From the NCBI RefSeq assembly GCF_009617995.1, contig NZ_CP044129.1:1922001-1986000 (forward strand): a DNA stretch of 64,000 bases, read 5' to 3'. Below the pieces are notes generated by a model. It was given only the letters and a program-made list of their open reading frames with translations, ran no database searches and was not told the origin of the DNA. Of this stretch, positions 36,099 to 45,512 are shown piece by piece (position 1 is the stretch's first letter; each line of letters begins with the position of its first letter). The translations under genes were made by a program, and so were the position numbers. Source of the stretch: Halomicrobium sp. LC1Hm (GTDB lineage Archaea > Halobacteriota > Halobacteria > Halobacteriales > Haloarculaceae).

Positions 36099-37093
36099 AA
36101 CGAGACGTGTTCCTGCCCGTCGCGGCACAGCCCGGCGTCGACACCTTAGTCGAGATGAGCCAGCGCGCCGAATCGCTGGGGTACGACCGCGTCTGGCTCC
36201 CCGAGACGTGGGGGCGAGACGCGGTCACGACGCTGACCTGTATCGCCCGCGAGACGGAGTCGGTCGGAATCGGGACCTCCATCATGAACGTCTACTCGCG
36301 GAGTCCGGCCCTGATCGGCCAGACCGCCGCGACGCTGCAAGAGGTCTCTGACGGTCGACTGCGGATCGGGCTCGGTCCCTCCGGCCCGATGGTCATCGAG
36401 GGGTGGCACGGCGTCGACTTCGAGCGGCCGCTGCGTTACACCCGCGAGACGATCGACATCGTCAAGTCCGTCCTCGCGGGGGAGACAGTCGACTACGACG
36501 GCGACATCTTCCAGCTGTCGGGGTTCCGGCTTCGCTGTGAGCCACCGGAGCCCGTCCCCGGCATCGACGCCGGTGGGCTGGGTCCCAAGTCCGTCGAACT
36601 CGCCGGCCGCTTTGGCGACGGCTGGCACGCGCTGATGACGACGAAAGAGGGACTCCAGGACCGTCTCGAAGACTTCGAGCGCGGCGGCGACCTCGGGGAC
36701 CGCGACCGCAGCGAACAGCGCGTGACGCTGTCGCTGCCCTGCTGTGCGCTCGACGACGGCGCGGAGGCCCGTCGGCTGACCCGCCAGCACATCGCGTTCT
36801 ACGTCGGCGGCATGGGCACCTTCTACCGGGACGCCCTGGCCCGCCAGGGGTACGAGGACACCGCTCACGAGATCGCACAGGAGTGGGCCGGCGGCGACCA
36901 CGAGGCGGCCATGGCCGCGATCGACGACGACCTGCTCGACGCGCTGGCGGCGGCCGGCACGCCCGAGCAGTGTCGCGAACAGTTCGCGAGCTTCGCGGAT
37001 ATCGACGGCGTCGACGCCGTCTCGGTCTCGTTCCCGCGAGCCGCAGATCCCGAGCAGATCGACGCGACCCTCTCTGCACTGGCACCCGATTGA
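36095..37093 (+). CDS. LLM-class (F420-dependent) oxidoreductase
   Basis: 332 residues, luciferase-like TIM barrel. SLGYDRVWLPETWGRDAVTT, GIGTSIMNVYSRSPALIGQT and LGPSGPMVIEGWHGVDFERP match F420-dependent members such as methylene-H4MPT reductase-like and F420 sugar/alcohol dehydrogenases; haloarchaea make F420. Reaction unknown. Translationally coupled to the SDR (ATGA at 36095), so the pair probably acts on successive steps of one substrate. Confidence 0.83.
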   Translation: MKRDVFLPVAAQPGVDTLVEMSQRAESLGYDRVWLPETWGRDAVTTLTCIARETESVGIGTSIMNVYSRSPALIGQTAATLQEVSDGRLRIGLGPSGPMVIEGWHGVDFERPLRYTRETIDIVKSVLAGETVDYDGDIFQLSGFRLRCEPPEPVPGIDAGGLGPKSVELAGRFGDGWHALMTTKEGLQDRLEDFERGGDLGDRDRSEQRVTLSLPCCALDDGAEARRLTRQHIAFYVGGMGTFYRDALARQGYEDTAHEIAQEWAGGDHEAAMAAIDDDLLDALAAAGTPEQCREQFASFADIDGVDAVSVSFPRAADPEQIDATLSALAPD

Positions 37094-37119
37094 TCGGGCT
37101 CGGGGACGACCTCTCGACC

Positions 37120-37224
37120 ATGCAGCGAACGAACGACCGGCCACACTGTGCGGTGTGCGACCAGCACTTCGAGAACCGGACGGCGTTGCACCGCCACGTC
37201 AAGGACGCCGGCCTGCTGTGGTAG
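37120..37224 (+). CDS. tiny C2H2-type zinc-finger protein, 34 residues
   Basis: MQRTNDRPHCAVCDQHFENR then TALHRHVKDAGLLW. CxxC followed by HxH after ten residues plus the F-x5-L spacing is a zinc-finger-like pattern. Small proteins of this sort are abundant in haloarchaea. It lies 26 nt after the LLM gene and may be its operon partner. Size makes the call uncertain. Confidence 0.5.
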   Translation: MQRTNDRPHCAVCDQHFENRTALHRHVKDAGLLW

Positions 37225-37296
37225 CCGCCCGAAACGAGGCGGCGACTATCCGGATCGACCCACACCGCCGAACAGCGCCGAGCGGAACTCGCGTCA

Positions 37297-37992
37297 CTCG
37301 ACCGGCAACGCCGACGTGTCGATGCCGCCGCGACGCCCGTCGAGCACGTCGAAGCGTTCGCCGCGGCGTCGTTCGAGCCAGTAGAGCAGCCGCTCGGCCC
37401 AGTCGAGCTTGCGGCGCTTCTCGGCGGTGACCGACGGGTCGTCGAACGACCAGCCGGGGAAGACGAGCGTGGCCGCACCGAGGTGATCGGCCAGGAACGC
37501 CGCCCGGTCGCCGTCGGTGAAGCCGCCGAAGTTCTCCACGCCGTCGGCGGGGGCGGCCTGGGTCGTCGGGAGGACCGCCGCCGGGTCGCACTCGGGCACC
37601 GTCGACTCGACGAGTCCGAGGTTGTCTCCGTGGGCGTGGATCGCGACCGGCGTCCCGCCGTTCGTGAGTCGGACGACTGTCTCGGCGTGTTTGTCCAGAT
37701 CCGTGACCACGCAGTCGACTGCGACGCCCGTCGCCAGGAGTCGATCCGCTGCCGTCGACGCCGCGACGACCGCATCGGCGTCGGCCGCGCGGTCGATGTC
37801 GTCGTCCAGCGACGGCCCACCGCCAGCGACGGCGACCGTCTGCCCCGCCAGGTCGATCGACTCGGGATCGAGGGTCGAGGCTCCAGCCAGTAGCGTCGCC
37901 AGTCGGTCCCTGGCCCGCTCGTCGCCAGCCCGCGGGTAGCCAAAGTCCGACAGTATCGCCTCGTAAACCGGGTTCCAGTGGTGGTAGTCCAT
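37297..37992 (-). CDS. mptE: 6-hydroxymethyl-7,8-dihydropterin pyrophosphokinase, archaeal MptE (DUF115)
   Basis: 231 residues. MDYHHWNPVYEAILSDFGYP start, VAVAGGGPSLDDDID (nucleotide loop), CVVTDLDKHAETVV and AIHAHGDNLGLVE are hallmarks of archaeal MptE, which is unrelated to bacterial FolK and adds diphosphate to the pterin alcohol. It lies downstream of folP on the same strand (133-nt gap), so both act in tetrahydrofolate or related pterin synthesis. Confidence 0.85.
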
Positions 37993-38125
37993 AGCTACTG
38001 CTATCGAGTTTGTGTCAGGATAAACCGTAGTTTGAGCCGAAATGGCACGACCGTGTACCCCTACCCGGGTGCCCTTTCGGCCTTCATCCGTCCTTTCTGG
38101 GGCATTGGGTATAAGTTTTCTCTTA

Positions 38126-39301
38126 CTATACGTCGTTTGCTATCCATTCCATCACGTCGCCGACCCGTCCGCTGTCGTCCAGCGTCGCCGCGAGACGGGT
38201 CAGCGAACGCGGTGTGCCAAAGATCACCACAGGAGACCCATCGGCGATTCGGACGTTCGTGTCGGCGGCGGCCGCTGCCAGTGACTCGCGGTCGGCAGGG
38301 TCGAGGCCGGTGATCCGGAAGGCCCTCGTCGTCCCGTCCTCGGGGTCGAAGTCGGCGTCGACTGCCTCGACGTGTCGGGCGACCTCCATGCCGTTCGTCA
38401 CGTCCAGTTCCTCGACGCCGAGCGACGCCTCACGCAGGGGCGAGTCGGCGAACGCGTCGCCGATGCGGGCGGCGTCCAGCGTCTCGGCGACGTCGTGAGT
38501 CCGGACGACGTGTGCGCCGCGATCGATCGCCATCGACGTGGCGGCCAGCGACACCGGGAGCGCCTCCTCGGTGGAGCGATCGGCGAGCGATCGCAGGAAG
38601 TTCTTGCGGTTGATCGAGACCAGAATCGGCCGATCCAGTGCTCGAAACTCCCGCAGCCGCCGGAACGTCTCGCGATCGTTCGCGAGCGTCTTCGCCTCGG
38701 ACCAGCCGCCGAAGGCGGGGTCGACGATCGTCTTGTCTGTCAGCCCGTTTTGCCGCAGGGCCTCGTACACCTGATCGACGTAGTCGGCCTGCTGGGCCCA
38801 CGACGAGGACTTGCGCGCCGCCCAGTCGGTCTCCTCGACGGCTCCCGGTCGTTCGAGGTTCGGCGGACTGGCCATCTTGCCGACCGCGACGTCGTACTCC
38901 CGGCAGATCCGTGGCATCTCCGGGTCCGCGAAGCCACAGATGTCGTTGACCATGTCGAAACCCGCCTCGATGGCCGCCTCGGCGACCTCGTGATAGCGCG
39001 TCTCGATCGAGAAGATCGCGTCGCCGCTGACCGACTCCATGGTCTGGATGGCCGTGTCGAGTCGGTCGAGTTCCTGCTCGGCCGAGAGCACGTCGAAGCG
39101 CTTGTTGGCCGACTCCAGGCCCACGTCTACGATGTCCGCGCCCTCGCCGACGAGTTCCTCGTCGACGTAGGCGGCCGCTTCGTCGTGGTCGTCGAACACG
39201 CTGGGGTCGTACGGCGACTCCCGACTGACGTTGAGCACACCCATGATCCGTGTGGGGTAGTCGTCACCGATCCCGAGTCCGGCGGCGTCGACGTTCTGCA
39301 T
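38126..39301 (-). CDS. folP: dihydropteroate synthase with C-terminal extension
   Basis: 391 residues. TIM-barrel [73 protein letters not shown] and SINRKNFLR. After about residue 270 a further about 120 residues ([20 protein letters not shown]) follow, longer than bacterial FolP. In Haloferax volcanii DHPS is fused with folylpolyglutamate synthase; here no such fusion is present. It makes dihydropteroate or a related conjugate from MptE product. Confidence 0.85.
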   Translation of the reverse strand: MQNVDAAGLGIGDDYPTRIMGVLNVSRESPYDPSVFDDHDEAAAYVDEELVGEGADIVDVGLESANKRFDVLSAEQELDRLDTAIQTMESVSGDAIFSIETRYHEVAEAAIEAGFDMVNDICGFADPEMPRICREYDVAVGKMASPPNLERPGAVEETDWAARKSSSWAQQADYVDQVYEALRQNGLTDKTIVDPAFGGWSEAKTLANDRETFRRLREFRALDRPILVSINRKNFLRSLADRSTEEALPVSLAATSMAIDRGAHVVRTHDVAETLDAARIGDAFADSPLREASLGVEELDVTNGMEVARHVEAVDADFDPEDGTTRAFRITGLDPADRESLAAAAADTNVRIADGSPVVIFGTPRSLTRLAATLDDSGRVGDVMEWIANDV

Positions 39302-39395
39302 AGCCCAACTGAGGCTTCACGACGCAAAAACGGCCCGCTTGCGGCGGTCCGTTCACACCGCCAGACTCGCTCGCCGATCGGTCGCCGGAGCCCCA

Positions 39396-39680
39396 TCACT
39401 CCCCGAAGATGTCCGATACGTCCACGTCCGTCCGTGCCCGGGTCCCACCGGGCAGTCGTTTGCCACACTCCCGGCAAAAGTCGTACCCGGCCGTGTTCTC
39501 GGTCCCACAGGACGAACACAGCCCGGGATATCGCGAGTGGTCGGCCTGGAGCAGGCTCGAATACTGCGCCGGCAACACCGGGCGACCGCCGCGCTGGGGC
39601 TGTCTCCGGACTCGCCGCCGCCACAGCACGACGGCGACCAGTCCAGCGAGAAGCGCCAGTCCGGCCCAGAGCGGGTCCAT
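39396..39680 (-). CDS. membrane-anchored zinc-ribbon protein
   Basis: 94 residues. One N-terminal transmembrane helix ([18 protein letters not shown]) and a cytosolic zinc ribbon [20 protein letters not shown] with four cysteines, then an acidic tail. ATG at 39680 starts right before the helix. Function unknown; small membrane zinc ribbons are frequent in haloarchaea. Convergent with no neighbour: upstream of folP on the same strand and divergent from the next gene. Confidence 0.7.
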   Translation of the reverse strand: MDPLWAGLALLAGLVAVVLWRRRVRRQPQRGGRPVLPAQYSSLLQADHSRYPGLCSSCGTENTAGYDFCRECGKRLPGGTRARTDVDVSDIFGE

Positions 39681-39770
39681 ACGCCTATTTTGGGGTTCGG
39701 TCAGAATAAGCACTGTGCCGACGACAGTCGGCATCGCGCCGTTTTTATCCGCGCCCGGCAAACGCCCCAC

Positions 39771-40298
39771 ATGGGCAAGGTCAACATCGGACTCCGGGGT
39801 TGGCGCTTCGACGAGGACGAGGTCTTCGACGACGACGGCCGCGTCAGACCGCTCGGGACGATGGACGAGGACACGAAGGCGCGCGTGCTGCGGCTGACCG
39901 AACGGCTCTCGGACCCCTGTGACGCCTGCTGGCTCCAGTACGGGCAGGACGACCCCCAGCAGTGCTCGCCGGCCGAGGTGATCTACGGCGAACCCCGCGG
40001 CGAGGTGATCCTCTGTCGGGACCACGAGACCGACTTCGTCTACTGGTTCCGCGAGGTCGCCGACGAGGAGCTGATCGGGACCCGAGACCTGCAAGACGCG
40101 TTCCACGGCTGGTTCGCCGACGGCGGCCGCGCCCCGGAGGGGTACGCGGGCGTCGAACACGTCGACGAGGATCCCGAGGGCGTCCCCGAAGCGCCGGACC
40201 CCCACGAGGAACTGCCCGGCATCGAAGAGGAGATCGAGCGCATCGACGACGAGGACCTGGACGCGCTCGACATCGACCTAGACGACCTCGACGTATGA
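39771..40298 (+). CDS. conserved haloarchaeal protein with Cys/His cluster
   Basis: 175 residues. [20 protein letters not shown] start, [16 protein letters not shown] and [15 protein letters not shown] bring Cys and His ligands that could bind a metal; the last about 40 residues are extremely acidic with short Glu/Asp runs. No known catalytic motif. Its stop overlaps the trmJ start (ATGA at 40295), which suggests a link to tRNA modification or its regulation. Confidence 0.7.
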   Translation: MGKVNIGLRGWRFDEDEVFDDDGRVRPLGTMDEDTKARVLRLTERLSDPCDACWLQYGQDDPQQCSPAEVIYGEPRGEVILCRDHETDFVYWFREVADEELIGTRDLQDAFHGWFADGGRAPEGYAGVEHVDEDPEGVPEAPDPHEELPGIEEEIERIDDEDLDALDIDLDDLDV

Positions 40299-41020
40299 GT
40301 TCGGTCGCTGTCGCCGTCGTCGACGCCGAGACGCCGGGCAACGTCGGGACGATCGCTCGCTCGATGAAGAACTTCGGCCTCGACGAGCTACTGTTGATCG
40401 ATCCGCCCGACCTCCCCCGCGAGAGCGAGGCCTACGGCTACGCCGGACAGGCCCGCGAGGACATTCTCCCCGAGGCCCGAGAGATCTCGTTCGACGAACT
40501 CGTCAGCGAGTACCACACCGTCGGCTGTACCGCGATCACGAACGAAGACGGGAGCAAGCACGTCCGGTACCCCTTCGTGACGCCCCGAGACCTCGCCGAC
40601 GACCTGGCTGGCCTCGACGCCGACACCGCGATCGTGTTCGGCCGCGAGCGGGTCGGGCTCACCAACGACGAGATCGAACGCCTCGATCAGGTCTGTTCGA
40701 TCCCCGCCAGCGAGGAGTATCCCGTGCTCAACCTCGGGCAGGCGGCGACGATCGTCCTCTACGAGTTGCGGTCACTGACCGTCGAGGACACCCAGCTTCC
40801 GGACCCGACCCACGATCGGGCCGCCCAGCCGGAGATCGAGGGGCTCCACGAGCAGTTCGCCGGCTTCCTCGACGCGATCGACCACCCCGAGGAGAAACGA
40901 GCGAAGACGCGGCGGCTGTTCCAGCGACTCGTCGGCCGCGCACACCCGACCGGCCGCGAGACGACGACGTTGCGAGGGCTGTTCCGACAGGCGAGCCAGC
41001 GGCTCTCAGACGAGGAGTGA
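40295..41020 (+). CDS. trmJ: TrmJ-like tRNA 2'-O-methyltransferase (SPOUT family)
   Basis: 241 residues. [20 protein letters not shown] start, [20 protein letters not shown] and the trefoil-knot motif [18 protein letters not shown] are SPOUT/TrmH-family signatures; length and C-terminal helix match TrmJ, which methylates the ribose at tRNA position 32 using S-adenosylmethionine. Coupled to the acidic Cys/His protein upstream and convergent with the DICT gene. Confidence 0.87.
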   Translation: MSSVAVAVVDAETPGNVGTIARSMKNFGLDELLLIDPPDLPRESEAYGYAGQAREDILPEAREISFDELVSEYHTVGCTAITNEDGSKHVRYPFVTPRDLADDLAGLDADTAIVFGRERVGLTNDEIERLDQVCSIPASEEYPVLNLGQAATIVLYELRSLTVEDTQLPDPTHDRAAQPEIEGLHEQFAGFLDAIDHPEEKRAKTRRLFQRLVGRAHPTGRETTTLRGLFRQASQRLSDEE

Positions 41021-41036
41021 CGCCGACCGCGGCCGT

Positions 41037-42542
41037 CTACGACGGTGCCTGCTGTCCGGTCTCTTCGAGGACGCCGTAGGTGTCACGCAGGTAGCGAAAG
41101 ACGTCCCGGGAGATCGAGGGCTCGTAGGTCCAGAACCCCTCGTAGACCTCCGGATCGGTCTCGCGGACGACGAGCGTGCCCGTCCGGTCCGTGCGGCCGT
41201 CCCCGTCGTACGTGACGAACCACGACTCTTCGATCTCGGTCGAGGAGTCGGGATGGATCGTCACGTTCGGGCGGTCGACGGTCGGCACGACGTCTGGGAC
41301 GCCGTAGATGTGTACGTCGACGCCCGCGTCGGCGATCCGGTGCATCACCCGCCGCGATCGCTGGCTCTCCCAGTACCGCGAGAGGTGCTGAAAGCCCGCG
41401 AGCAACTGGCCGCCGCCGGTCTGCCAGGCCGTCATCTCGATGGCCGTGCTGGCGTCGATCAGGAACTGCTTCTCGACGCCGCGCGCGCCGAAGACCCGCT
41501 CGTGGAGCGCTTCGAGCACGTCCGGACCGCGGCGGGTCGCGAACGGATCGTCGTCCGCGTTGGCGGTCTCGACACCGCTTGCCAGCTGTGAGAGCGGCGA
41601 CGACGCCATCTGGACCGGGCCGCGATGCAAGAGCGCCACGTCTCTGGGGTTCTCGGCCGCCAGTTCCGTCTCGCGAACGTCGATGTCGAGATCCTCGAAG
41701 AACGCCCGGACGGTTTCGAGCCGATCGTCCGGGCTCTCACGGTTGCAGACCGTCAGCGTCGGCCGGTCGCCGTCGACCTGTGCGATCAGCTCCGCCAGCG
41801 AGTCAAACGCCAGGTCCGTCGTCGCGCCGGTCGGCTCGGAGGTGCCGGAGGCCGGCGTCGCGGGCTGGGGAACGCCGAGTTCGCTCCGGGGCGCGGTCGA
41901 GATGGGGACGGACGACCACTCTTGCCCGCCGTCGAGGCCCTCGATGCGGACTTCGAGACCGTCGGTCCCCTCTCGGGTGTAGACGACGCCGTCGACCAGC
42001 GCCTCGACCTGGCCCAGGTCCGTCTTGCTGAACGAGTTCTCGTGTGCGGTCAGCACGGCGAACCCCGATCGCTCCTCGACCAGCCGTGACAGCGAGTGGA
42101 CGAACCGGATCGTCTGATCCACGTCGGCGTTGAGCGCCAGCGTCGTCAGCGAGAGGACGCCGATTCGATCGACACTGGCGTCCCGGCCCTCGCCGAGCGT
42201 GTCGAGGAGGTCCAGAACGGCGCTCCCGACGTTGCCCAACTCCGCCGGCATCGACACGTGGCGGGTCCACTCGTTGTCCGTCGCCTCGCCGTAGGCGTCG
42301 CCGGCCGAGTCGACGATGCCGACCGCCGGTGACGCGCCGTCCAACGCGCTCTCGTACTCGGCGCGCAGGGCGGCCGTGCTGCTGTCCGTCGAGACGAGCA
42401 CGGTCGTATCGTCGTCGGTGGCCCCGTCGGCGAGGAGTCTGAGTGCGAGTCGTCGCTTGCCCGCCATCGGCGGGCCGACGCACAGCAGCGTCGTCCCACC
42501 GGGGACGGAATCGATTGGCAGGCGGTCCCCGGTGCGTACCAT
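41037..42542 (-). CDS. RecA-like ATPase domain fused to a DICT sensory domain
   Basis: 501 residues. N-terminal KaiC/RecA-like domain: GGTTLLCVGPPMAGKRRLAL (Walker A-like, PPMAGKR), DRIGVLSLTTLALNADVDQ and VLTAHENSFSKTDLGQVEAL (Walker B region). After a linker, about residues 265-500 form a DICT-type domain (TLTVCNRESPDDRLETVRAF, QLASGVETANADDDPFATRR, WQTGGGQLLAGFQHLSRYWE). DICT domains are found with signalling proteins. Likely an ATP-dependent sensor/regulator; partner unknown. ATG at 42542 fits GTATACA about 25 nt upstream. Confidence 0.72.
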   Translation of the reverse strand: MVRTGDRLPIDSVPGGTTLLCVGPPMAGKRRLALRLLADGATDDDTTVLVSTDSSTAALRAEYESALDGASPAVGIVDSAGDAYGEATDNEWTRHVSMPAELGNVGSAVLDLLDTLGEGRDASVDRIGVLSLTTLALNADVDQTIRFVHSLSRLVEERSGFAVLTAHENSFSKTDLGQVEALVDGVVYTREGTDGLEVRIEGLDGGQEWSSVPISTAPRSELGVPQPATPASGTSEPTGATTDLAFDSLAELIAQVDGDRPTLTVCNRESPDDRLETVRAFFEDLDIDVRETELAAENPRDVALLHRGPVQMASSPLSQLASGVETANADDDPFATRRGPDVLEALHERVFGARGVEKQFLIDASTAIEMTAWQTGGGQLLAGFQHLSRYWESQRSRRVMHRIADAGVDVHIYGVPDVVPTVDRPNVTIHPDSSTEIEESWFVTYDGDGRTDRTGTLVVRETDPEVYEGFWTYEPSISRDVFRYLRDTYGVLEETGQQAPS

Positions 42543-42626
42543 GCACAGACCTATGTTGTCCAGTGTATACAAAACCCACGGTCAAGGTACCGGGCGAACC
42601 GCTGCTAAGCCGCGGAATACGCTGGT

Positions 42627-44495
42627 TTACGCCCGCTTCTGGATCTCCTCTCGCAGCACGTCACTGACCACGTCGCCGTCGGCTTTCCCGCGGAGTTCCC
42701 CCATGCACTCGCCCATCAGCGCCGAGAACGCGCCCATGCCTTCCTCGGCCACCTGCTCGGCGTGGCGCTCGACGACCGTCGAGACGGCCTCTCGGACCTC
42801 GTCCTCGCCGGCACTGCCCAGTCCGGCCGCCTCGGCGGCCTCGGCCGCGTCCATGCCGGGGTCCGCTGCCAGAGCCGTCAGCAGTTCCGGCACCCCCTCT
42901 TTGGCCAGTTCGCCGTCGGCGACCAGCTCCAGCGTCGCACGGAAGTGGTCGTCGGTGAGGTGCGCGACGGGCACGTCGTCCCGGCGCAGTTCCGTCACCG
43001 TCGACTCCAGCGTCTGTGCGGCGAGAGTCGCGTCCACGCCCCGGTCGACGGCGTCCTCGAACAGCCGCCAGCGCTGGCCGTACGCGACCTGCTCGGCCAG
43101 CCCGGCGTCGAGGCCGAACTGGGACTGGTAGCGGTCGACCTTCTCGGTCAGCAGTTCCGGCGTCTCGACCTCGCTCTCGTCGGGGGTCACCGGCGGCACG
43201 TCCGTCTCGGGGTACATCCGCGCCGCGCCCGGGAGCGGACGGAGGTACCGAGACGTGGCGTCGTCGTTGGCGTCCCGGGTCTCCTCGGGCACCCGGTCGA
43301 GGGCGGTCTCGGCGCGCTCGGCCGCGGCGTCGATGGCCAGTTGTGCGGTCTCGGGGTCGTCGGCGACGATGGCGACGGCGTCTTCCGGGTCGGCGTCGAC
43401 GGCCTCGCGCAGTGCGTCGACCTCCTCGTCGGTGACGCCGTAGGCCGGCAGTTCGTCGGTGTGGAAGATGCCGCCGGCTCCGTGGCGCTTGGCGTGGTCG
43501 GAGAGCTCCGTCCCGAGCCGACGGTCCGGCTGGATCTCGCGGCCGACCAGGCCGTCGAAGCCGTACAGCGGGACCGCTTGCACGACGCCGCCATCGTCCA
43601 GTGCGCCAGCGATGACCCCCGAGTCCGTCTCTTCGAAGAGATCGGTCACGTCGCGGGGCTCGCCGACGCCCGCTCCGCGTTCGTTCAGTTCGTCTCTGAT
43701 GTCGAGCAGTTCGACCTGGCGACGGACCTCGTTGCGGACGAGATCGTCGATGTCGTCGAGGCTCTGGACACCCTTCAGTTCGATCCGGGCCCCGTCGGCG
43801 ATCGAGACGTTCACGTCCTGGCGGATCGTCCCCAGTCCGCGCTTGACCTGTCCGGTCGAGCGCAACAGCATACCGATTTGCTCGGCCGCCTCACGGGCCT
43901 GGGCCGGCGATCGGATGTCGGGCTTGGTTCCGATCTCGACCAGCGGGATCCCCAGCCGATCGAGCGAGAAGCGCACGCCAGCGTCGGTCTCCTCGACGCG
44001 CTGGGCCGACTCCTCTTCGAGCAGCATATCCTCGATCCCGACCGGTCCCTCGCTGGTCGAGATCTCGCCGTCGTTGGCGACCAGCATCGAGCGCTGGAAC
44101 CCCGAGGTGTTCGAGCCGTCGATGACGATCTTGCGCATCACGTGGACCTGATCCGCGACGTTCATGTCCAGTAGCTGGGCGATCTCCAGGGCCACGTCCA
44201 TCGCCTCGCGGTCGACGCGGTGTGGCGGCTCGTCGTCTTCCTCGACGAGACAGGTCGTGTCGTAGGCCAGATACTCGAACTCCCGGTCGACCATGCTCTC
44301 TTCGAGCGCGGCCTCGTCGATCTCGCCGAGTTCGCTCTTGGTCGGGTGGAGATAACGAGTCAGCGACCGCGTCGACTCCTCGGGTTCGCGAACCCGAGTC
44401 GGACACTGACAGAACAGTTTCGTCGCCGTGTCGAGTTGCTGGTGGATCTCCAGACCGGCCACCAGTCCGAGTTCCTCGTAGTCGTACTCAGTCAT
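42627..44495 (-). CDS. gatE: glutamyl-tRNA(Gln) amidotransferase subunit E
   Basis: 622 residues, the GatE length (GatB is about 480). LGLVAGLEIHQQLDTATKLF start, GLGTIRQDVNVSIADGARIE and the archaeal-specific insert around residues 320-430, then the helical and YqeY-like tail ending RGKADGDVVSDVLREEIQKR. With GatD it amidates Glu-tRNA(Gln) in archaea; GatD is not in this window. ATG at 44495 was preferred to the upstream in-frame start because MTEYDYEELGLVAG is canonical. Confidence 0.94.
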   Translation of the reverse strand: MTEYDYEELGLVAGLEIHQQLDTATKLFCQCPTRVREPEESTRSLTRYLHPTKSELGEIDEAALEESMVDREFEYLAYDTTCLVEEDDEPPHRVDREAMDVALEIAQLLDMNVADQVHVMRKIVIDGSNTSGFQRSMLVANDGEISTSEGPVGIEDMLLEEESAQRVEETDAGVRFSLDRLGIPLVEIGTKPDIRSPAQAREAAEQIGMLLRSTGQVKRGLGTIRQDVNVSIADGARIELKGVQSLDDIDDLVRNEVRRQVELLDIRDELNERGAGVGEPRDVTDLFEETDSGVIAGALDDGGVVQAVPLYGFDGLVGREIQPDRRLGTELSDHAKRHGAGGIFHTDELPAYGVTDEEVDALREAVDADPEDAVAIVADDPETAQLAIDAAAERAETALDRVPEETRDANDDATSRYLRPLPGAARMYPETDVPPVTPDESEVETPELLTEKVDRYQSQFGLDAGLAEQVAYGQRWRLFEDAVDRGVDATLAAQTLESTVTELRRDDVPVAHLTDDHFRATLELVADGELAKEGVPELLTALAADPGMDAAEAAEAAGLGSAGEDEVREAVSTVVERHAEQVAEEGMGAFSALMGECMGELRGKADGDVVSDVLREEIQKRA

Positions 44496-44610
44496 TAGTG
44501 GGCGGTCCGAGCCCCACCCGCAAAAAACGCACCGTTGTCGGCCGGTCCGGGTCCGAGCGGCCGCCGGGTGGCTGGGTGTCACTTTTGCTCGTCGAGCCCG
44601 TGATAGGGGT

Positions 44611-45408
44611 ATGGACCGCAGGCTCGTCGCCGTTCTCACGGCGGTACTTCTGGCGGGCTGTGGCGGCATCGCGACCTCCGACGGCGGCACCGAGACGCTC
44701 ACGCCGGCCCCGGTCCCGGAGACGGCCGACGCGACGACCGAGACCGGGACACTCCCGCCGGGCGTCACCGGGAACGGCGTCGTAGACGTAGACGAACTCA
44801 CCGCCGCACACCAGCGCGCGACGGCCGACCAGTCCTACACCCTCACGACCGAGCGGTCGACGAGCCGCGAGACGGCCAACGAGACCCTCGACACGCGACA
44901 GGTCGCCCGGGTCGTCAACGAGTCGACGTACGCTTACTGGACGAACGAGCGCGTCGTCTGGGACGAGAGCCGGGCTCGCTACTTCGACAACTACTCCGAG
45001 TTCCAGGACCCCGACGGCCGGTACGTCCGCTACACCGAACTGGACGGCGAGGCCCGACAGCGCAAACTCGGCGCGACGGCCCCGCGTCCCAGACTCGACC
45101 GGGAGGCGACGGTCGCCATCGAGCGGTTCCTGACCATCGACAACGCGACCGTCAGCGTCCGCCGCGACGACGGCGAGCGCCACTACGAACTACGCGGCGA
45201 ACAGCGAACCTTCGTCACCGAGCGCCCGATCCGGAACGTCTCGGTCAGCGCGGTGATCAGACACGACGGACTCGTGCGGTCGCTCTCGGTGCGGTACTGG
45301 CGGGGCAACAGCGACTGGGGCGAGTTCGTCCGCTACTCGTTCGCGTACGAACGGCTCGGCACGACGACCGTCGAGAAGCCGGCGTGGGTCCGAGCGGGCG
45401 AGGACTGA
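44611..45408 (+). CDS. secreted lipoprotein, haloarchaeal, function unknown
   Basis: 265 residues. A lipobox LLAGCGG (Cys at about 17) follows a short hydrophobic signal, then a Thr/Pro-rich acidic linker and a beta-rich domain (SYTLTTERSTSRETANE, VRYTELDGEARQRKLGA, LVRSLSVRYWRGNSDWGEFV). It resembles a large haloarchaeal lipoprotein family whose members share the fold of LolA-like lipoproteins; lipid anchoring is predicted. Divergent from gatE. Confidence 0.72.
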   Translation: MDRRLVAVLTAVLLAGCGGIATSDGGTETLTPAPVPETADATTETGTLPPGVTGNGVVDVDELTAAHQRATADQSYTLTTERSTSRETANETLDTRQVARVVNESTYAYWTNERVVWDESRARYFDNYSEFQDPDGRYVRYTELDGEARQRKLGATAPRPRLDREATVAIERFLTIDNATVSVRRDDGERHYELRGEQRTFVTERPIRNVSVSAVIRHDGLVRSLSVRYWRGNSDWGEFVRYSFAYERLGTTTVEKPAWVRAGED

Positions 45409-45425
45409 GACGGACAGCGGTTTGC

Positions 45426-45512
45426 CGGCGATCAAACGCCTCGCTGGCTACTCTCTGTCCTCCTCTTGGACAAGACCAGTGCTCGGCGATCAAACGCCTC
45501 GCTGGCTACTCT
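45426..45512. repeat. 29-bp direct repeat, two copies 58 bp apart, at the fumC 3' end
   Basis: Identical 29-nt units at 45426-45454 and 45484-45512, beginning CGGCGATCAAACGCC. The second runs over the fumC stop codon. The intervening 29 nt also carries CTTGGACAAG, matching (reversed) the CTTGTCCAAG that encodes the fumarase C-terminus. It looks like a recent local duplication of the gene end. Only two copies, so not a CRISPR. Confidence 0.8.

Noticed and set aside
45426-45512. Possible CRISPR (two 29-bp repeats with a 29-bp spacer)
   Set aside because: Only two units, the second lies on the fumC coding end, and no cas genes are nearby; a local duplication explains it.
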